Part shown: positions 40,608-48,908 of the stretch, one piece after another
Numbering within the stretch: the first letter of the stretch is position 1
Layout of the letters: each line of letters opens with the position of its first letter
DNA from: Rhodoplanes sp963840055
GTDB lineage: Bacteria > Pseudomonadota > Alphaproteobacteria > Rhizobiales > Xanthobacteraceae
Assembly (NCBI GenBank): GCA_963840055.1
Contig: CAWIXM010000012.1
Span: 62,001-126,000, forward strand
DNA: 64,000 nucleotides
Direction: 5' to 3'
Made by a program: the position numbers and the translations under genes
The notes under the pieces: generated by a model
Told to the model about the DNA's origin: nothing
Database searches by the model: none
What the model saw: only the letters and a program-made list of their open reading frames with translations

Positions 40608-41615
40608 TTACCGCGCTCCCTTGCCGGGTCTTGCTTCCTCAGTCGGCCTGCTCTGCGCTGCTTGCGCAAGATAGGCGAGGAGCTTCATCTCGCGGCGACC
40701 CCGTGTCACCGTGTCGAGGATCAACCCACAGGCGAGTGCGACGCAAGCCAGAATCATCAACCCGGTGGAGAGGATGGCCGTCGGCAGGCGTGGCACCACG
40801 CCCCGTTCAAAAAAGGTGATCAGAATCGGCACCGAGAGCGCAATGGACACGGCGGCGAGGAACAGGCCGAGCGCGGAAAAGAAGCGTAGCGGGCGTTCGG
40901 ATCGGTAGAGCCTGGCGATCATCGCCAGGATGCGCAACCCGTCCCGCCACGTATTCAGCTTGGAGGCCGATCCTTCGGGCCGCGCAAAGTAAGGGGCGGC
41001 GATCTCGGCGACCGGAAGCTCAAGCTCGAGCGCATGGACAGTGAGCTCCGTCTCGATCTCGAACCCGCCCGACAGCACCGGAAATGATTTGACGAACCGC
41101 CGGGAAAAGGCGCGATAGCCGGACAGGATGTCGGTAAATGTCGCGCCAAACATCCACCGCACAAAGCCGGTGAGCATCCGGTTGCCGAACCGGTGACCGC
41201 GTCGGAAAGCGGTGGGCGCGTTTTCGATGCGGGCGGCCACCACCATATCGAGTTGTTCCCGCGTGAGCCTTGTGATCATCTCGCGTGCGCTCGGCGCGTG
41301 GTAGGTCGCGTCCCCGTCGACCAGCAGATAGATGTCGGCTTCGATGTCGCGGAACATCCGTCGCACCACATGGCCCTTGCCCTGCTGCAGCACGCGGCGC
41401 ACGATCGCGCCTTTCGCCCGGGCGATTTCGACGGTGCGATCGGTCGAGTTATTGTCATAGACATAGATCGCGGCCCCGCTCAGCGTTGCGTGGAAGCTGC
41501 TGATCACTTGCGCGATCGTGGCCTCCTCGTTGTAGCAGGGAACCAGCACGGCGACGCGCAGGCCGCGCACGTCAGCTTCGGCGCGTTCGTCGTCCTGCAC
41601 CGCAAAGTCCGTCAC
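40608..41615 (-). CDS. Glycosyltransferase family 2, membrane-linked
   Basis: A GT-A glycosyltransferase of 335 residues. The catalytic domain has RVAVLVPCYNEEATIAQVIS, IYVYDNNSTDRTVEIARAKG, the DXD-like LLVDGDATYHAP and DILSGYRAFSRRFVKSFPVL. Two C-terminal transmembrane segments follow (LRFFSALGLFLAAVSIALSV and TGLMILACVALACGLIL). This is the DPM1/GtrB-like layout that transfers sugar to a lipid carrier such as undecaprenyl or polyprenyl phosphate; the sugar is unknown. GTG 41615 is chosen because GGGAGG lies just upstream; the frame stays open beyond it opposite ispB. A divergent polyprenyl synthase gene supports a lipid-carrier theme. Confidence 0.88.
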   Translation of the reverse strand: MTDFAVQDDERAEADVRGLRVAVLVPCYNEEATIAQVISSFHATLSGAAIYVYDNNSTDRTVEIARAKGAIVRRVLQQGKGHVVRRMFRDIEADIYLLVDGDATYHAPSAREMITRLTREQLDMVVAARIENAPTAFRRGHRFGNRMLTGFVRWMFGATFTDILSGYRAFSRRFVKSFPVLSGGFEIETELTVHALELELPVAEIAAPYFARPEGSASKLNTWRDGLRILAMIARLYRSERPLRFFSALGLFLAAVSIALSVPILITFFERGVVPRLPTAILSTGLMILACVALACGLILDTVTRGRREMKLLAYLAQAAQSRPTEEARPGKGAR

Positions 41616-41720
41616 GACCGCCTCCCGTATGCTCGTCAGCGGCAAACAGCGCACTTGTCTCGCAACCCTAGCATTTCTATTTTGCAGGGTCCCGCGTTGT
41701 CGCGGCTTCGGAGTATTGGC

Positions 41721-42731
41721 TTGGCCGTCGTAATCCCTTTTGAAACTCACTCCGGCGCCACGATCGACCGGCTCGTGAATCTCGTCGCGGCCGATATGGC
41801 GCGAGTCAACGCGGCGATCATCAGCTGCACCGGTTCCGAAGTGACCATGATTCCCGAGGTGGCCAATCACCTTATCGCCTCGGGCGGCAAGCGGTTGCGG
41901 CCGATGCTCACGCTGGCCATGGCGCAGCTGTCCGGATACAGCGGCGATGGCCATGTCAAGCTTGCGGCTGCGGTGGAATTCATGCACACCGCGACGCTCT
42001 TGCATGACGACGTCGTCGACGAAAGCAGCATGCGACGCGGCAAGCTCGCAGCGCGCATGCTGTGGGGCAATGAAGCAAGCGTGCTGGTCGGCGATTTCCT
42101 GCTCGGCCAGGCGTTCAAGCTGATGGTCGAAGTGGGTTCGCTGCGCGCACTCGAGATTCTCTCCTCGGCCGCGGCGGTGATCGCCGAGGGCGAGGTGCGG
42201 CAGCTCGGCACCGCCAAGAATACGTCGACCACCGAGGATGAATATCTCGCGGTGATCCGAGCGAAGACCGCCGAACTGTTCGCCGCCGCTTGCGAAGTCG
42301 GCCCGGTGATCGCCGGCCGGCCAAAGGCGGAGCAGGCGGCCTGCCGCTCGTTCGGGATGAATCTCGGCATTGCCTTCCAACTGGTGGACGACGCCCTCGA
42401 CTATGGGGGGAAGGCGGCGAAGCTCGGCAAGAATGTCGGCGATGACTTCCGCGAAGGCAAAATCACGCTGCCGGTGGTGCTCGCGTTCCGCCGCGGGTCG
42501 GAGCCCGAGCGCGAATTCTGGCGGCGCACGCTCGGTCAAGGGGAAGCAAGCGCCTCCGACCTCGACCACGCGATCGGCTTGATGACGAAACATCGCGCGC
42601 TCGACGACACATTCATGCGCGCCCGCCATTACGGGGCGATCGCCAAAGACGCGCTCGCGCTGTTCCCCGCCTCGCCGATGAAGGAAGCGCTGGAAGAGGC
42701 CGTCGAGTTCTCGATTGGCCGCACCCACTAG
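41721..42731 (+). CDS. ispB: Polyprenyl synthetase (octaprenyl/decaprenyl diphosphate synthase)
   Basis: Makes the long isoprenoid chain for ubiquinone. The 336-residue protein has SGGKRLRPMLTLAMAQLSGY, the first Asp-rich motif in ATLLHDDVVDESSMRRG, the GNEASVLVGDFLLGQAF segment and the second Asp-rich motif FQLVDDALDYGGKAAKLGKN. TTG 41721 gives the typical MAVVIPFE start; the open frame further upstream lies over the opposite gene. The TAG stop is the first codon of a dispersed element. The chain length (C40 or C50) cannot be read safely. Confidence 0.93.
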   Translation: MAVVIPFETHSGATIDRLVNLVAADMARVNAAIISCTGSEVTMIPEVANHLIASGGKRLRPMLTLAMAQLSGYSGDGHVKLAAAVEFMHTATLLHDDVVDESSMRRGKLAARMLWGNEASVLVGDFLLGQAFKLMVEVGSLRALEILSSAAAVIAEGEVRQLGTAKNTSTTEDEYLAVIRAKTAELFAAACEVGPVIAGRPKAEQAACRSFGMNLGIAFQLVDDALDYGGKAAKLGKNVGDDFREGKITLPVVLAFRRGSEPEREFWRRTLGQGEASASDLDHAIGLMTKHRALDDTFMRARHYGAIAKDALALFPASPMKEALEEAVEFSIGRTH

Positions 42732-42832
42732 AGCATTTTCCGGCGAAGTGGGAACCGGTTCGCGGCAGAAAATGCGACCACTAAACGACAACCAGAGCGA
42801 ATTCCGATTCCATTGGAACGGAATTCGCTCTA
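42729..42832. repeat. Dispersed palindromic element, copy 4 (complete)
   Basis: The reference copy, 104 bp. It starts TAGAGCATTTTCCGGCGAAG and ends GGAACGGAATTCGCTCTA, so its ends are inverted repeats (TAGAGC/GCTCTA). Hairpin A is GCATTTTCCGGCGAA with its imperfect complement ending AAAATGC; hairpin B is AGAGCGAATTCCGATTCC with its complement. The first three bases are the stop codon of ispB. Confidence 0.9.
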
Positions 42833-42857
42833 AGCCGCCCGGGCGCACTCTTCGCGG

Positions 42858-44294
42858 CTATTCGCCCCAAGCGGCGAAGGCTTCCGCAAAGGCGCGTTCG
42901 CCGGGGGCACCTTTTTCGATCGCCAGGATCGCGCGACGGCCATTGGCATAGACCACCGGCACGTCGAACCAGGCTCGCTCCTTGAGAAGCTGGACGTTGC
43001 GTTGAACCTCGGTTTCCGAGGACGACAACCCGATCAGGAAGAAGCCGTTGGTGACCTTGACTGCGAGCCCGGCGAGGGGGACGCCGCGGGTCTGCTCGGC
43101 CTGCTTCATCAGGATGCCGGGAATGTTGGCAATAGCGCCGTTGGGAGAATCCGGCGGCGTTGTGAATACGATTTCAATGGTATGGCTTGCCGGCAGCGCC
43201 TTGTCGGTGTTGCGGCGAAGCGACCATTTCACCGTGACCTTCGGTTCGGGAATTTCAATATCGGCGCGCACCGCCACATCCGCCGCCTGACCGGGCCCGG
43301 CGGCGACCTTTTCGGTGCGCCAGATCGCGGTTCCGACGAAGCGCTTGCCGGATGGAGTGGAGGGGTCTTCCTCATAGAGGACGACGCGTTGCGCCGCCGC
43401 CGGTCCGCTCTGGGTACGCCCATTCTGTCCCGGCGCGCCGATGCGATCGGTGATCTTGGTGCGCGGGGAGGGCGTTGCCTCCGGCTTAGCCGGCGTCGCA
43501 ACGGTGGCCTGACGCTGGAACAAACCGGAAATAGTCGACCATTGCCAGTAAACGAGGCCCGACAGGCCGAACACGATCAGGATGACGGCGACTGCGCCCA
43601 AGACGCGGCGATTGGAGGCCAGGGCCAAGAGCGAGCCCACGCTTTCGCCGAAGCCGCCCCGCTGCCGAGGCGCTTCCTCGACGCGAGATGGGAATGGCGG
43701 CTCCGAAGGCTCGGCCTCCTCATCGCCGATATCGGGCGGCGGCCCTTTGGGCGCCAAAAAGTGGTCGCCTGGCTCGCCATGGATGGGCCCGAGCTCGGTG
43801 TCGCGACGGGCGGCTAAGGAGGGTTCGGCTGATCCGGCGGGCCAAGGGGCGGAGTCGCGCCGCGGAGACGGCGGCCGCAGCGGAAATCGCCGGGATGGCG
43901 GCTGCGGGCCTTCCGGCTCGTCATGCGACGCTGCGGATGGTTCGTACGGCGCTGCGGGAGGGCTGACCGCGCCCGTGTCCATCGGCACGCCTCGGGGAGG
44001 GGCAACCGCCTCTCGCGGCCGGTCAGCCGGGGGCTCGCCGAGCGGCCGTTCGGGACCGGCCGGCGCGGCTCCCGCGCGGGCGCGACGGACCGCGTCGGCC
44101 TCCACCTTGCGAATCGCTTCTTCGAGAGCGAGCCGCTCCCGGGTTACATCCGACTCGCTGAGCGGGGGATTTACCGATCGCAGCTGTGCCACAAGGGCGC
44201 TGCGGGCGCGTTCGTAGAGGATACGGCGCGCCTCGCCGGTATTCTTCTCGAGGCCAGATATGGCCTTGGCAATCAGCGGATAGTAGTTGGCCAT
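42858..44294 (-). CDS. Conserved hypothetical membrane protein downstream of purA
   Basis: A 478-residue protein with three parts. An N-terminal helical domain (~1-70: MANYYPLIAKAISGLEKNTG, RRILYERARSALVAQLRSVN) is followed by a long Pro/Glu/Arg-rich disordered linker (~75-215). One transmembrane helix (VLGAVAVILIVFGLSGLVYW) leads to a periplasmic-side domain with YEEDPSTPSGKRFVGTAIWR and IEIVFTTPPDSPNGAIANIP. The family is known in Bradyrhizobium relatives but its role is not. It follows purA by 34 bp and is probably co-transcribed. Confidence 0.82.
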   Translation of the reverse strand: MANYYPLIAKAISGLEKNTGEARRILYERARSALVAQLRSVNPPLSESDVTRERLALEEAIRKVEADAVRRARAGAAPAGPERPLGEPPADRPREAVAPPRGVPMDTGAVSPPAAPYEPSAASHDEPEGPQPPSRRFPLRPPSPRRDSAPWPAGSAEPSLAARRDTELGPIHGEPGDHFLAPKGPPPDIGDEEAEPSEPPFPSRVEEAPRQRGGFGESVGSLLALASNRRVLGAVAVILIVFGLSGLVYWQWSTISGLFQRQATVATPAKPEATPSPRTKITDRIGAPGQNGRTQSGPAAAQRVVLYEEDPSTPSGKRFVGTAIWRTEKVAAGPGQAADVAVRADIEIPEPKVTVKWSLRRNTDKALPASHTIEIVFTTPPDSPNGAIANIPGILMKQAEQTRGVPLAGLAVKVTNGFFLIGLSSSETEVQRNVQLLKERAWFDVPVVYANGRRAILAIEKGAPGERAFAEAFAAWGE

Positions 44295-44328
44295 TACAAG
44301 TTATCGTCCCGCAAGTCGCCGCCCCCCG

Positions 44329-45618
44329 CTAGTTTTCGAATGGGTTACGCACGAGTATCGTGTCATCGCGCTCCGGACTCGTCGAGAGCAAAGCCACCGG
44401 GCAGCCCACCAGCTCCTCGATCCAGCGGACATATTTGATCGCCTGGGCGGGCAGGTCCGCCCACGACCGCGCACCCGCGGTTTGCTCCTTCCAGCCGGAG
44501 ATTGAATCGTAACATGGAACAACCTGAGATTGAGCATGCTCGCTCGCCGGCAGATAATCGATGATTCGGCCGTCAAGCCGATAGTCCACGCACACCTTTA
44601 TCTCATCAAAACCGTCGAGAATGTCGAGCTTGGTGAGGGCCAGCCCGTCAATACCGCTGGTGCGCACGGTCTGCCGGACGAGCACGGCGTCGAACCAGCC
44701 GCAACGCCGCCGCCGGCCGGTGACGGTGCCGAATTCCCGTCCGCGGTCGCCGATGAGCCGCCCGATCTCGTTGTCCTGCTCGGTGGGGAACGGTCCCGCA
44801 CCGACTCGCGTCGTGTAGGATTTGCAGATGCCGAGCACATAGCCGATGGCCGAGGGACCGAGCCCGGAGCCGGTCGCGGCTTGGGCAGCGACCGTATTCG
44901 ACGAGGTGACGAACGGGTAGGTTCCGTGATCGATGTCGAGAAGCGCCCCCTGCGCCCCTTCGAACAAGATGCGCTTGCCTTCCCGCCGCTTGCGGTCGAG
45001 CAGCGCCCACACCGAATCCATGAAGGGCAGGATGCGCGGGGCCACCGCGGCGAGTTCGTCATAGAGGGTTGTTGCGGCGAACTCCGGGAGACCAAGACCG
45101 CGGCGCAGCGCGTTGTGGTGGGTCAGCAAACGCTCGAGCTTCGGCTTGAGCGACGCAAGGTCGGCGAGGTCCATCACGCGGATGGCGCGCCGGCCGACCT
45201 TGTCCTCGTAGGCGGGGCCGATGCCGCGCTTGGTGGTCCCGATCCGGGTGGCCGACGTCGCCGCCTCGCGGATTGCGTCGAGCTCCTGGTGCAGCGGCAG
45301 GATCAGCACCGTATTCTCGGCGACGCGCAGTATCTCCGGGGTGATGGCGACGCCTTGCGCGGTGAGCCGATCGATCTCCTCGATCAGGGCCTTGGGGTCG
45401 AGCACGACGCCGTTGCCGATCACCGAGAGCTTCCCGCGCAAAATGCCGGAGGGCAGCAACGACATCTTGTAGGTCGCGCCGTCGATGACGAGGGTGTGGC
45501 CGGCATTGTGGCCGCCCTGGAAGCGCACCACGATGTCGGCCTGCGCGGACAGCCAGTCCACGATCTTGCCTTTGCCTTCATCTCCCCACTGGGATCCGAC
45601 GACCGCGACGTTCGCCAT
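44329..45618 (-). CDS. purA: Adenylosuccinate synthetase
   Basis: Joins IMP and aspartate using GTP, the first committed step to AMP. Full length at 429 residues: VAVVGSQWGDEGKGKIVDWL with the GDEGKGK P-loop, RFQGGHNAGHTLVIDG, TTKRGIGPAYEDKVGRRAIR, FEGAQGALLDIDHGTYPFVT and GRRRRCGWFDAVLVR. All catalytic residues (Asp and His in GDEGKGK and GHT) are present. It leads the short operon with the membrane protein. Confidence 0.98.
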   Translation of the reverse strand: MANVAVVGSQWGDEGKGKIVDWLSAQADIVVRFQGGHNAGHTLVIDGATYKMSLLPSGILRGKLSVIGNGVVLDPKALIEEIDRLTAQGVAITPEILRVAENTVLILPLHQELDAIREAATSATRIGTTKRGIGPAYEDKVGRRAIRVMDLADLASLKPKLERLLTHHNALRRGLGLPEFAATTLYDELAAVAPRILPFMDSVWALLDRKRREGKRILFEGAQGALLDIDHGTYPFVTSSNTVAAQAATGSGLGPSAIGYVLGICKSYTTRVGAGPFPTEQDNEIGRLIGDRGREFGTVTGRRRRCGWFDAVLVRQTVRTSGIDGLALTKLDILDGFDEIKVCVDYRLDGRIIDYLPASEHAQSQVVPCYDSISGWKEQTAGARSWADLPAQAIKYVRWIEELVGCPVALLSTSPERDDTILVRNPFEN

Positions 45619-45727
45619 TGGAATCCTTTATCCGTCAGGCCGCGCGGACAAGAAGGCGATGTCCGCAGCCGCCGGTGATCGGTTATCCACCTCGGATACG
45701 GAATGAATCCGCGCGAAGCAAGGCAGC

Positions 45728-47314
45728 TCAGAAGCGCAGCCGCTTGGCCTGTTGCACATGCGGCAGGGCGCGGACCTTGTCGAGAAGGTCGGGCGGGATA
45801 TCGCCGTCGATCTCAACGAGCGCGATCGCATTTCCGCCCTCGACGTCGCGACCAAGATTGAACGTCGCAATATTGATCTGAGCGTCGCCGAGAAGCGAAG
45901 CAAAGCGGCCAATGAAGCCGGGCTTGTCGACATTGGTGACATAGAGCATGGAGTGCCCGAATTCGGCATCCATCCGGATGCCCTTGATGCTGACGATGCG
46001 GGGTCGCCCGTCCGCGAACACGGTGCCCGACACTCCGCGCGTCATCCGTTCCGTGACCACCGTCACCGTGATCAAGCTTTCGAAATCGCCCGCTGCCTCG
46101 CGCGTGATTTCCTCGACCATGATGCCGCGTTCCTTGGCCGAATGCGGGGCGGAAACGAAGTTCACGTCGGCGAGCATCGGCCGCAGCAACCCGGCTACCA
46201 CCGCCGAAGTCAGTGCGCGCGTGTTCATCTGCGCAACGTGGCCGTCATAGGCGATCTGCACCTTCTTGAGCCCCGTCTCGGTGAGTTGCCCGGCAAACGA
46301 GCCGAGCTTTTCCGCGAGCACGATGAAAGGCTTGAGGCGGGGTGCCTCCTCTGCGGTGATGGAGGGGAAGTTGACCGCGTTCGATATCGCGCCGTTCAAC
46401 AGATAATCAGACATCTGCTGGGCGACCTGCAGCGCGACATTCTCCTGCGCCTCGGCGGTGGATGCGCCGAGATGCGGCGTGCACACGACATTTGGGTGGC
46501 CGAACAGCGGATTGGTCTTGGCCGGTTCCTCGCTGAAAACGTCGAACGCCGCCCCGGCGACGCGTCCCGCGTCGAGCGCGGCGCGCAGCGCGACCTCGTC
46601 TACTAGCCCGCCGCGCGCGCAGTTGATGATCCGCACGCTCGGCTTCATGGCGGCGATCGCATCGGCGCCGATGATGTTGCGAGTCCGATCGGTGAGCGGC
46701 GTATGCAGCGTGATGAAGTCGGAGCGCCGGAACAGATCGGCAAGCTCCACCCGCTCGACGCCGAGATCGCGCGCCCGTTCAGGCGACAGGAACGGGTCGC
46801 AAGCGATCACCTTCATCCGCAGCCCGTGGGCGCGATCGGCGACGATCGAGCCGACATTCCCGCAGCCAATAATGCCGAGCGTCTTGCCGGTGATCTCGAC
46901 GCCCATGAAGCGGTTCTTCTCCCACTTGCCGGCCTGGGTGGAGGCGTCGGCCTGCGGGATATGCCGCGCCAGCGCCAGCATCAGCGTGATCGCGTGCTCG
47001 GCGGTGGTGATCGCGTTTCCGGCGGGCGTGTTCATCACGATGATGCCCTTGGCCGTCGCCGCCGGGATATCCACGTTGTCCACCCCGATGCCGGCGCGTC
47101 CGATCACCCGCAGCTTCGTCGCGCGCTCGATGATCTTGGGCGTGACCTTGGTCGCCGAACGGATGGCAAGCCCGTCATAGTCGCCGATCGCGGCGGCGAG
47201 TTTTTCTTTGTCCTTGCCCAGGGTGGGTTGGAAATCAACCTCGACGCCGCAGTCCTTGAAGACCTGGATCGCGGCGGCCGACAGGGAATCGGAGATGAGA
47301 ACCTTTGGTTTCAT
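45728..47314 (-). CDS. serA: D-3-phosphoglycerate dehydrogenase
   Basis: First step of serine synthesis: 3-phosphoglycerate to 3-phosphohydroxypyruvate with NAD. The 528-residue long form has GRAGIGVDNVDIPAATAKGI, the NAD loop GKTLGIIGCGNVGSIVADRA, NCARGGLVDEVALRAALDAG, the catalytic His in VCTPHLGASTAEAQENVALQ, an intervening ASB domain and a C-terminal ACT domain (VTNVDKPGFIGRFASLLGDA) for regulation. It follows serC on the same strand, so the serC leader governs both. Confidence 0.98.
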   Translation of the reverse strand: MKPKVLISDSLSAAAIQVFKDCGVEVDFQPTLGKDKEKLAAAIGDYDGLAIRSATKVTPKIIERATKLRVIGRAGIGVDNVDIPAATAKGIIVMNTPAGNAITTAEHAITLMLALARHIPQADASTQAGKWEKNRFMGVEITGKTLGIIGCGNVGSIVADRAHGLRMKVIACDPFLSPERARDLGVERVELADLFRRSDFITLHTPLTDRTRNIIGADAIAAMKPSVRIINCARGGLVDEVALRAALDAGRVAGAAFDVFSEEPAKTNPLFGHPNVVCTPHLGASTAEAQENVALQVAQQMSDYLLNGAISNAVNFPSITAEEAPRLKPFIVLAEKLGSFAGQLTETGLKKVQIAYDGHVAQMNTRALTSAVVAGLLRPMLADVNFVSAPHSAKERGIMVEEITREAAGDFESLITVTVVTERMTRGVSGTVFADGRPRIVSIKGIRMDAEFGHSMLYVTNVDKPGFIGRFASLLGDAQINIATFNLGRDVEGGNAIALVEIDGDIPPDLLDKVRALPHVQQAKRLRF

Positions 47315-47381
47315 GTGAGTCCGCTTGGTGATTGCGAGGCGGCCGAGTGAAGATGGCTGGTGGGCGTCAAGCGCTTCGGTC

Positions 47382-48554
47382 TTACGCCGCTTTCGGAAGC
47401 GCCGCCTTCGCCCCGGCGTAGGCCCAGTCGAGCCAATGCGTCAGCGCCTCGACATCGCGTGTCTCCACCGTTGCGCCGCACCAGATGCGCAAGCCGGGCG
47501 GCGCGTCGCGATAGGCGCCAAGATCGCAGCCCGCGCCCTCCTTTTCGACCGCTGCGACGATCGACTTGGCGAACGCCGCCTGCGCATCGGCGGGTCGGCT
47601 GGTGACGTCGGGATCGACGACTTTGAGGCAGACGGAGGTATTCGAGCGCGTCACGGGATCCTTGGCGAGAAAATCGACCCAAGGCGTGCGCTGCACCCAG
47701 GCGGCGACCGCCTGCGCATTCGCGTCCGCGCGCGCAATCAGTCCGTTGAGTCCGCCGACCGACTTCGCCCAGGCGAGCGCATCGAGATAGTCCTCGACGC
47801 ACAACATTGATGGCGTGTTGATCGTCTCGCCCTCGAATATGCCCTCGATCAGCTTGCCGCCCTTGGTCAGGCGGAAGATTTTCGGTAGCGGCCACGCCGG
47901 TCTGTAGCTTTCCAGGCGCTCAACCGCCCGCGGAGAGAGAATGAGCATGCCGTGCGCAGCCTCGCCGCCCAAGGCTTTCTGCCAAGAGAATGTCGCGACA
48001 TCGAGCTTCTCCCACGCCAACGGCTGCGCGAAGGCGGCCGACGTCGCATCGCAAATGGCAAGCCCGGTGCGATCCGCGGCGATCCAATCGCCGTTCGGCA
48101 CGCGCACGCCCGAGGTCGTGCCGTTCCACGTGAACACGACATCATTGCTCCAGTCGATCTTGGAGAGATCGGGCAGCGCCCCGTAATCGGCGGTCAGCAC
48201 TGTAACGTTTGGGAGTTTGAGCTGCTTGGTGACGTCGGTTACCCAGCCCTCGCCGAACGATTCCCAGGCAAGCATCGTCACTGGGCGCGCGCCCAGCATC
48301 GACCACATCGCCATCTCGACCGCACCGGTGTCGGACGCAGGAACGATGCCGACGCGATAGCCGGCCGGTAGCTCCAAAACCTCGCGGGTCAGATCGATCG
48401 CCCGTTTCAATTTCGCCTTGCCAAGCTTGGCGCGATGCGAGCGTCCGAGCGCCGCCTCGCCGAGGGCGGCGAAGCTCCAGCCGGGACGTTTGGGGCAGGG
48501 GCCCGAGGAGAAATGCGGCACATGCGGCCGCGTGGCGGGCTTTGCGTTCGACAT
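47382..48554 (-). CDS. serC: Phosphoserine transaminase
   Basis: Converts 3-phosphohydroxypyruvate and glutamate to phosphoserine; PLP-dependent. The protein is 390 residues of the alphaproteobacterial subtype: KPATRPHVPHFSSGPCPKRP, LPAGYRVGIVPASDTGAVEM, AICDATSAAFAQPLAWEKLD and the PLP lysine in ATFSWQKALGGEAAHGMLIL. ATG 48554 follows GGAAGGA, which sits inside a hairpin. serA is 67 bp downstream. Confidence 0.96.
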   Translation of the reverse strand: MSNAKPATRPHVPHFSSGPCPKRPGWSFAALGEAALGRSHRAKLGKAKLKRAIDLTREVLELPAGYRVGIVPASDTGAVEMAMWSMLGARPVTMLAWESFGEGWVTDVTKQLKLPNVTVLTADYGALPDLSKIDWSNDVVFTWNGTTSGVRVPNGDWIAADRTGLAICDATSAAFAQPLAWEKLDVATFSWQKALGGEAAHGMLILSPRAVERLESYRPAWPLPKIFRLTKGGKLIEGIFEGETINTPSMLCVEDYLDALAWAKSVGGLNGLIARADANAQAVAAWVQRTPWVDFLAKDPVTRSNTSVCLKVVDPDVTSRPADAQAAFAKSIVAAVEKEGAGCDLGAYRDAPPGLRIWCGATVETRDVEALTHWLDWAYAGAKAALPKAA

Positions 48555-48606
48555 GATCTATCCTTCCAGATAGCTGCCCCTCGTTGGGGAGGGGTGGCCC
48601 GCGGGC
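48555..48606 (-). ncRNA. Structured serC leader (candidate serC RNA motif)
   Basis: Nearly the whole predicted leader is hairpins. From the 5' side they are GCCCGCGGGC (48606-48597), CCCCTCCCCAACGAGGGG (48594-48577, six stem pairs) and CTATCTGGAAGGATAG (48573-48558), whose loop and 3' arm contain the GGAAGGA ribosome-binding site. A serC-associated RNA motif is known upstream of serC in Alphaproteobacteria, and this fits by position and compact hairpin form. I cannot align it to the consensus here. Confidence 0.5.
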
Positions 48607-48607
48607 G

Positions 48608-48636
48608 GGGATAGGGGAGCGACCTCTGCAAGTCAA
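48608..48636 (-). promoter_or_regulatory. Probable serC-serA promoter
   Basis: TTGACT (48636-48631) and TATCCC (48613-48608) on the minus strand are separated by exactly 17 bp. Transcription would start near 48601, leaving a leader of about 47 nt that consists of the hairpins described for 48555-48606. Confidence 0.55.
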
Positions 48637-48908
48637 GCAACAGGGATGTCGGCTATGAATGGTCGCTCTTGCGGTCCTGCGCGGCGCGGCCTATGTCGGG
48701 CGGGTCCTCGCCGAAACTGTTGGCTGCACGCGGTGGCCGAATGAGCGCCGAGGACGCTTTCAAGGGGCCTCGAACTCGTCGCTCAGTTGCGCGGTTCCGT
48801 GCGCGGATGGGGGTGTCTCACTTCGCAAAAAAAAGCTCGATTGATTTGCTTTAAACGCATTCATGCGCTGCTGTCGCGGCTCATCGTCTCGTCGTTGCTT
48901 GGTGCACC
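48637..48908. other. Remaining intergenic region between serC and pncB
   Basis: About 270 bp of the divergent gap. It includes an A-rich run (CGCAAAAAAAAGCTCG near 48824) and ATTGATTTGCTTTAAACG near 48840, which could belong to the pncB promoter. No gene is seen. Confidence 0.35.

Noticed and set aside
41616..42848. Upstream extension of the glycosyltransferase frame across ispB
   Set aside because: The part beyond 41615 is antisense to ispB, and GTG 41615 has a good ribosome-binding site.
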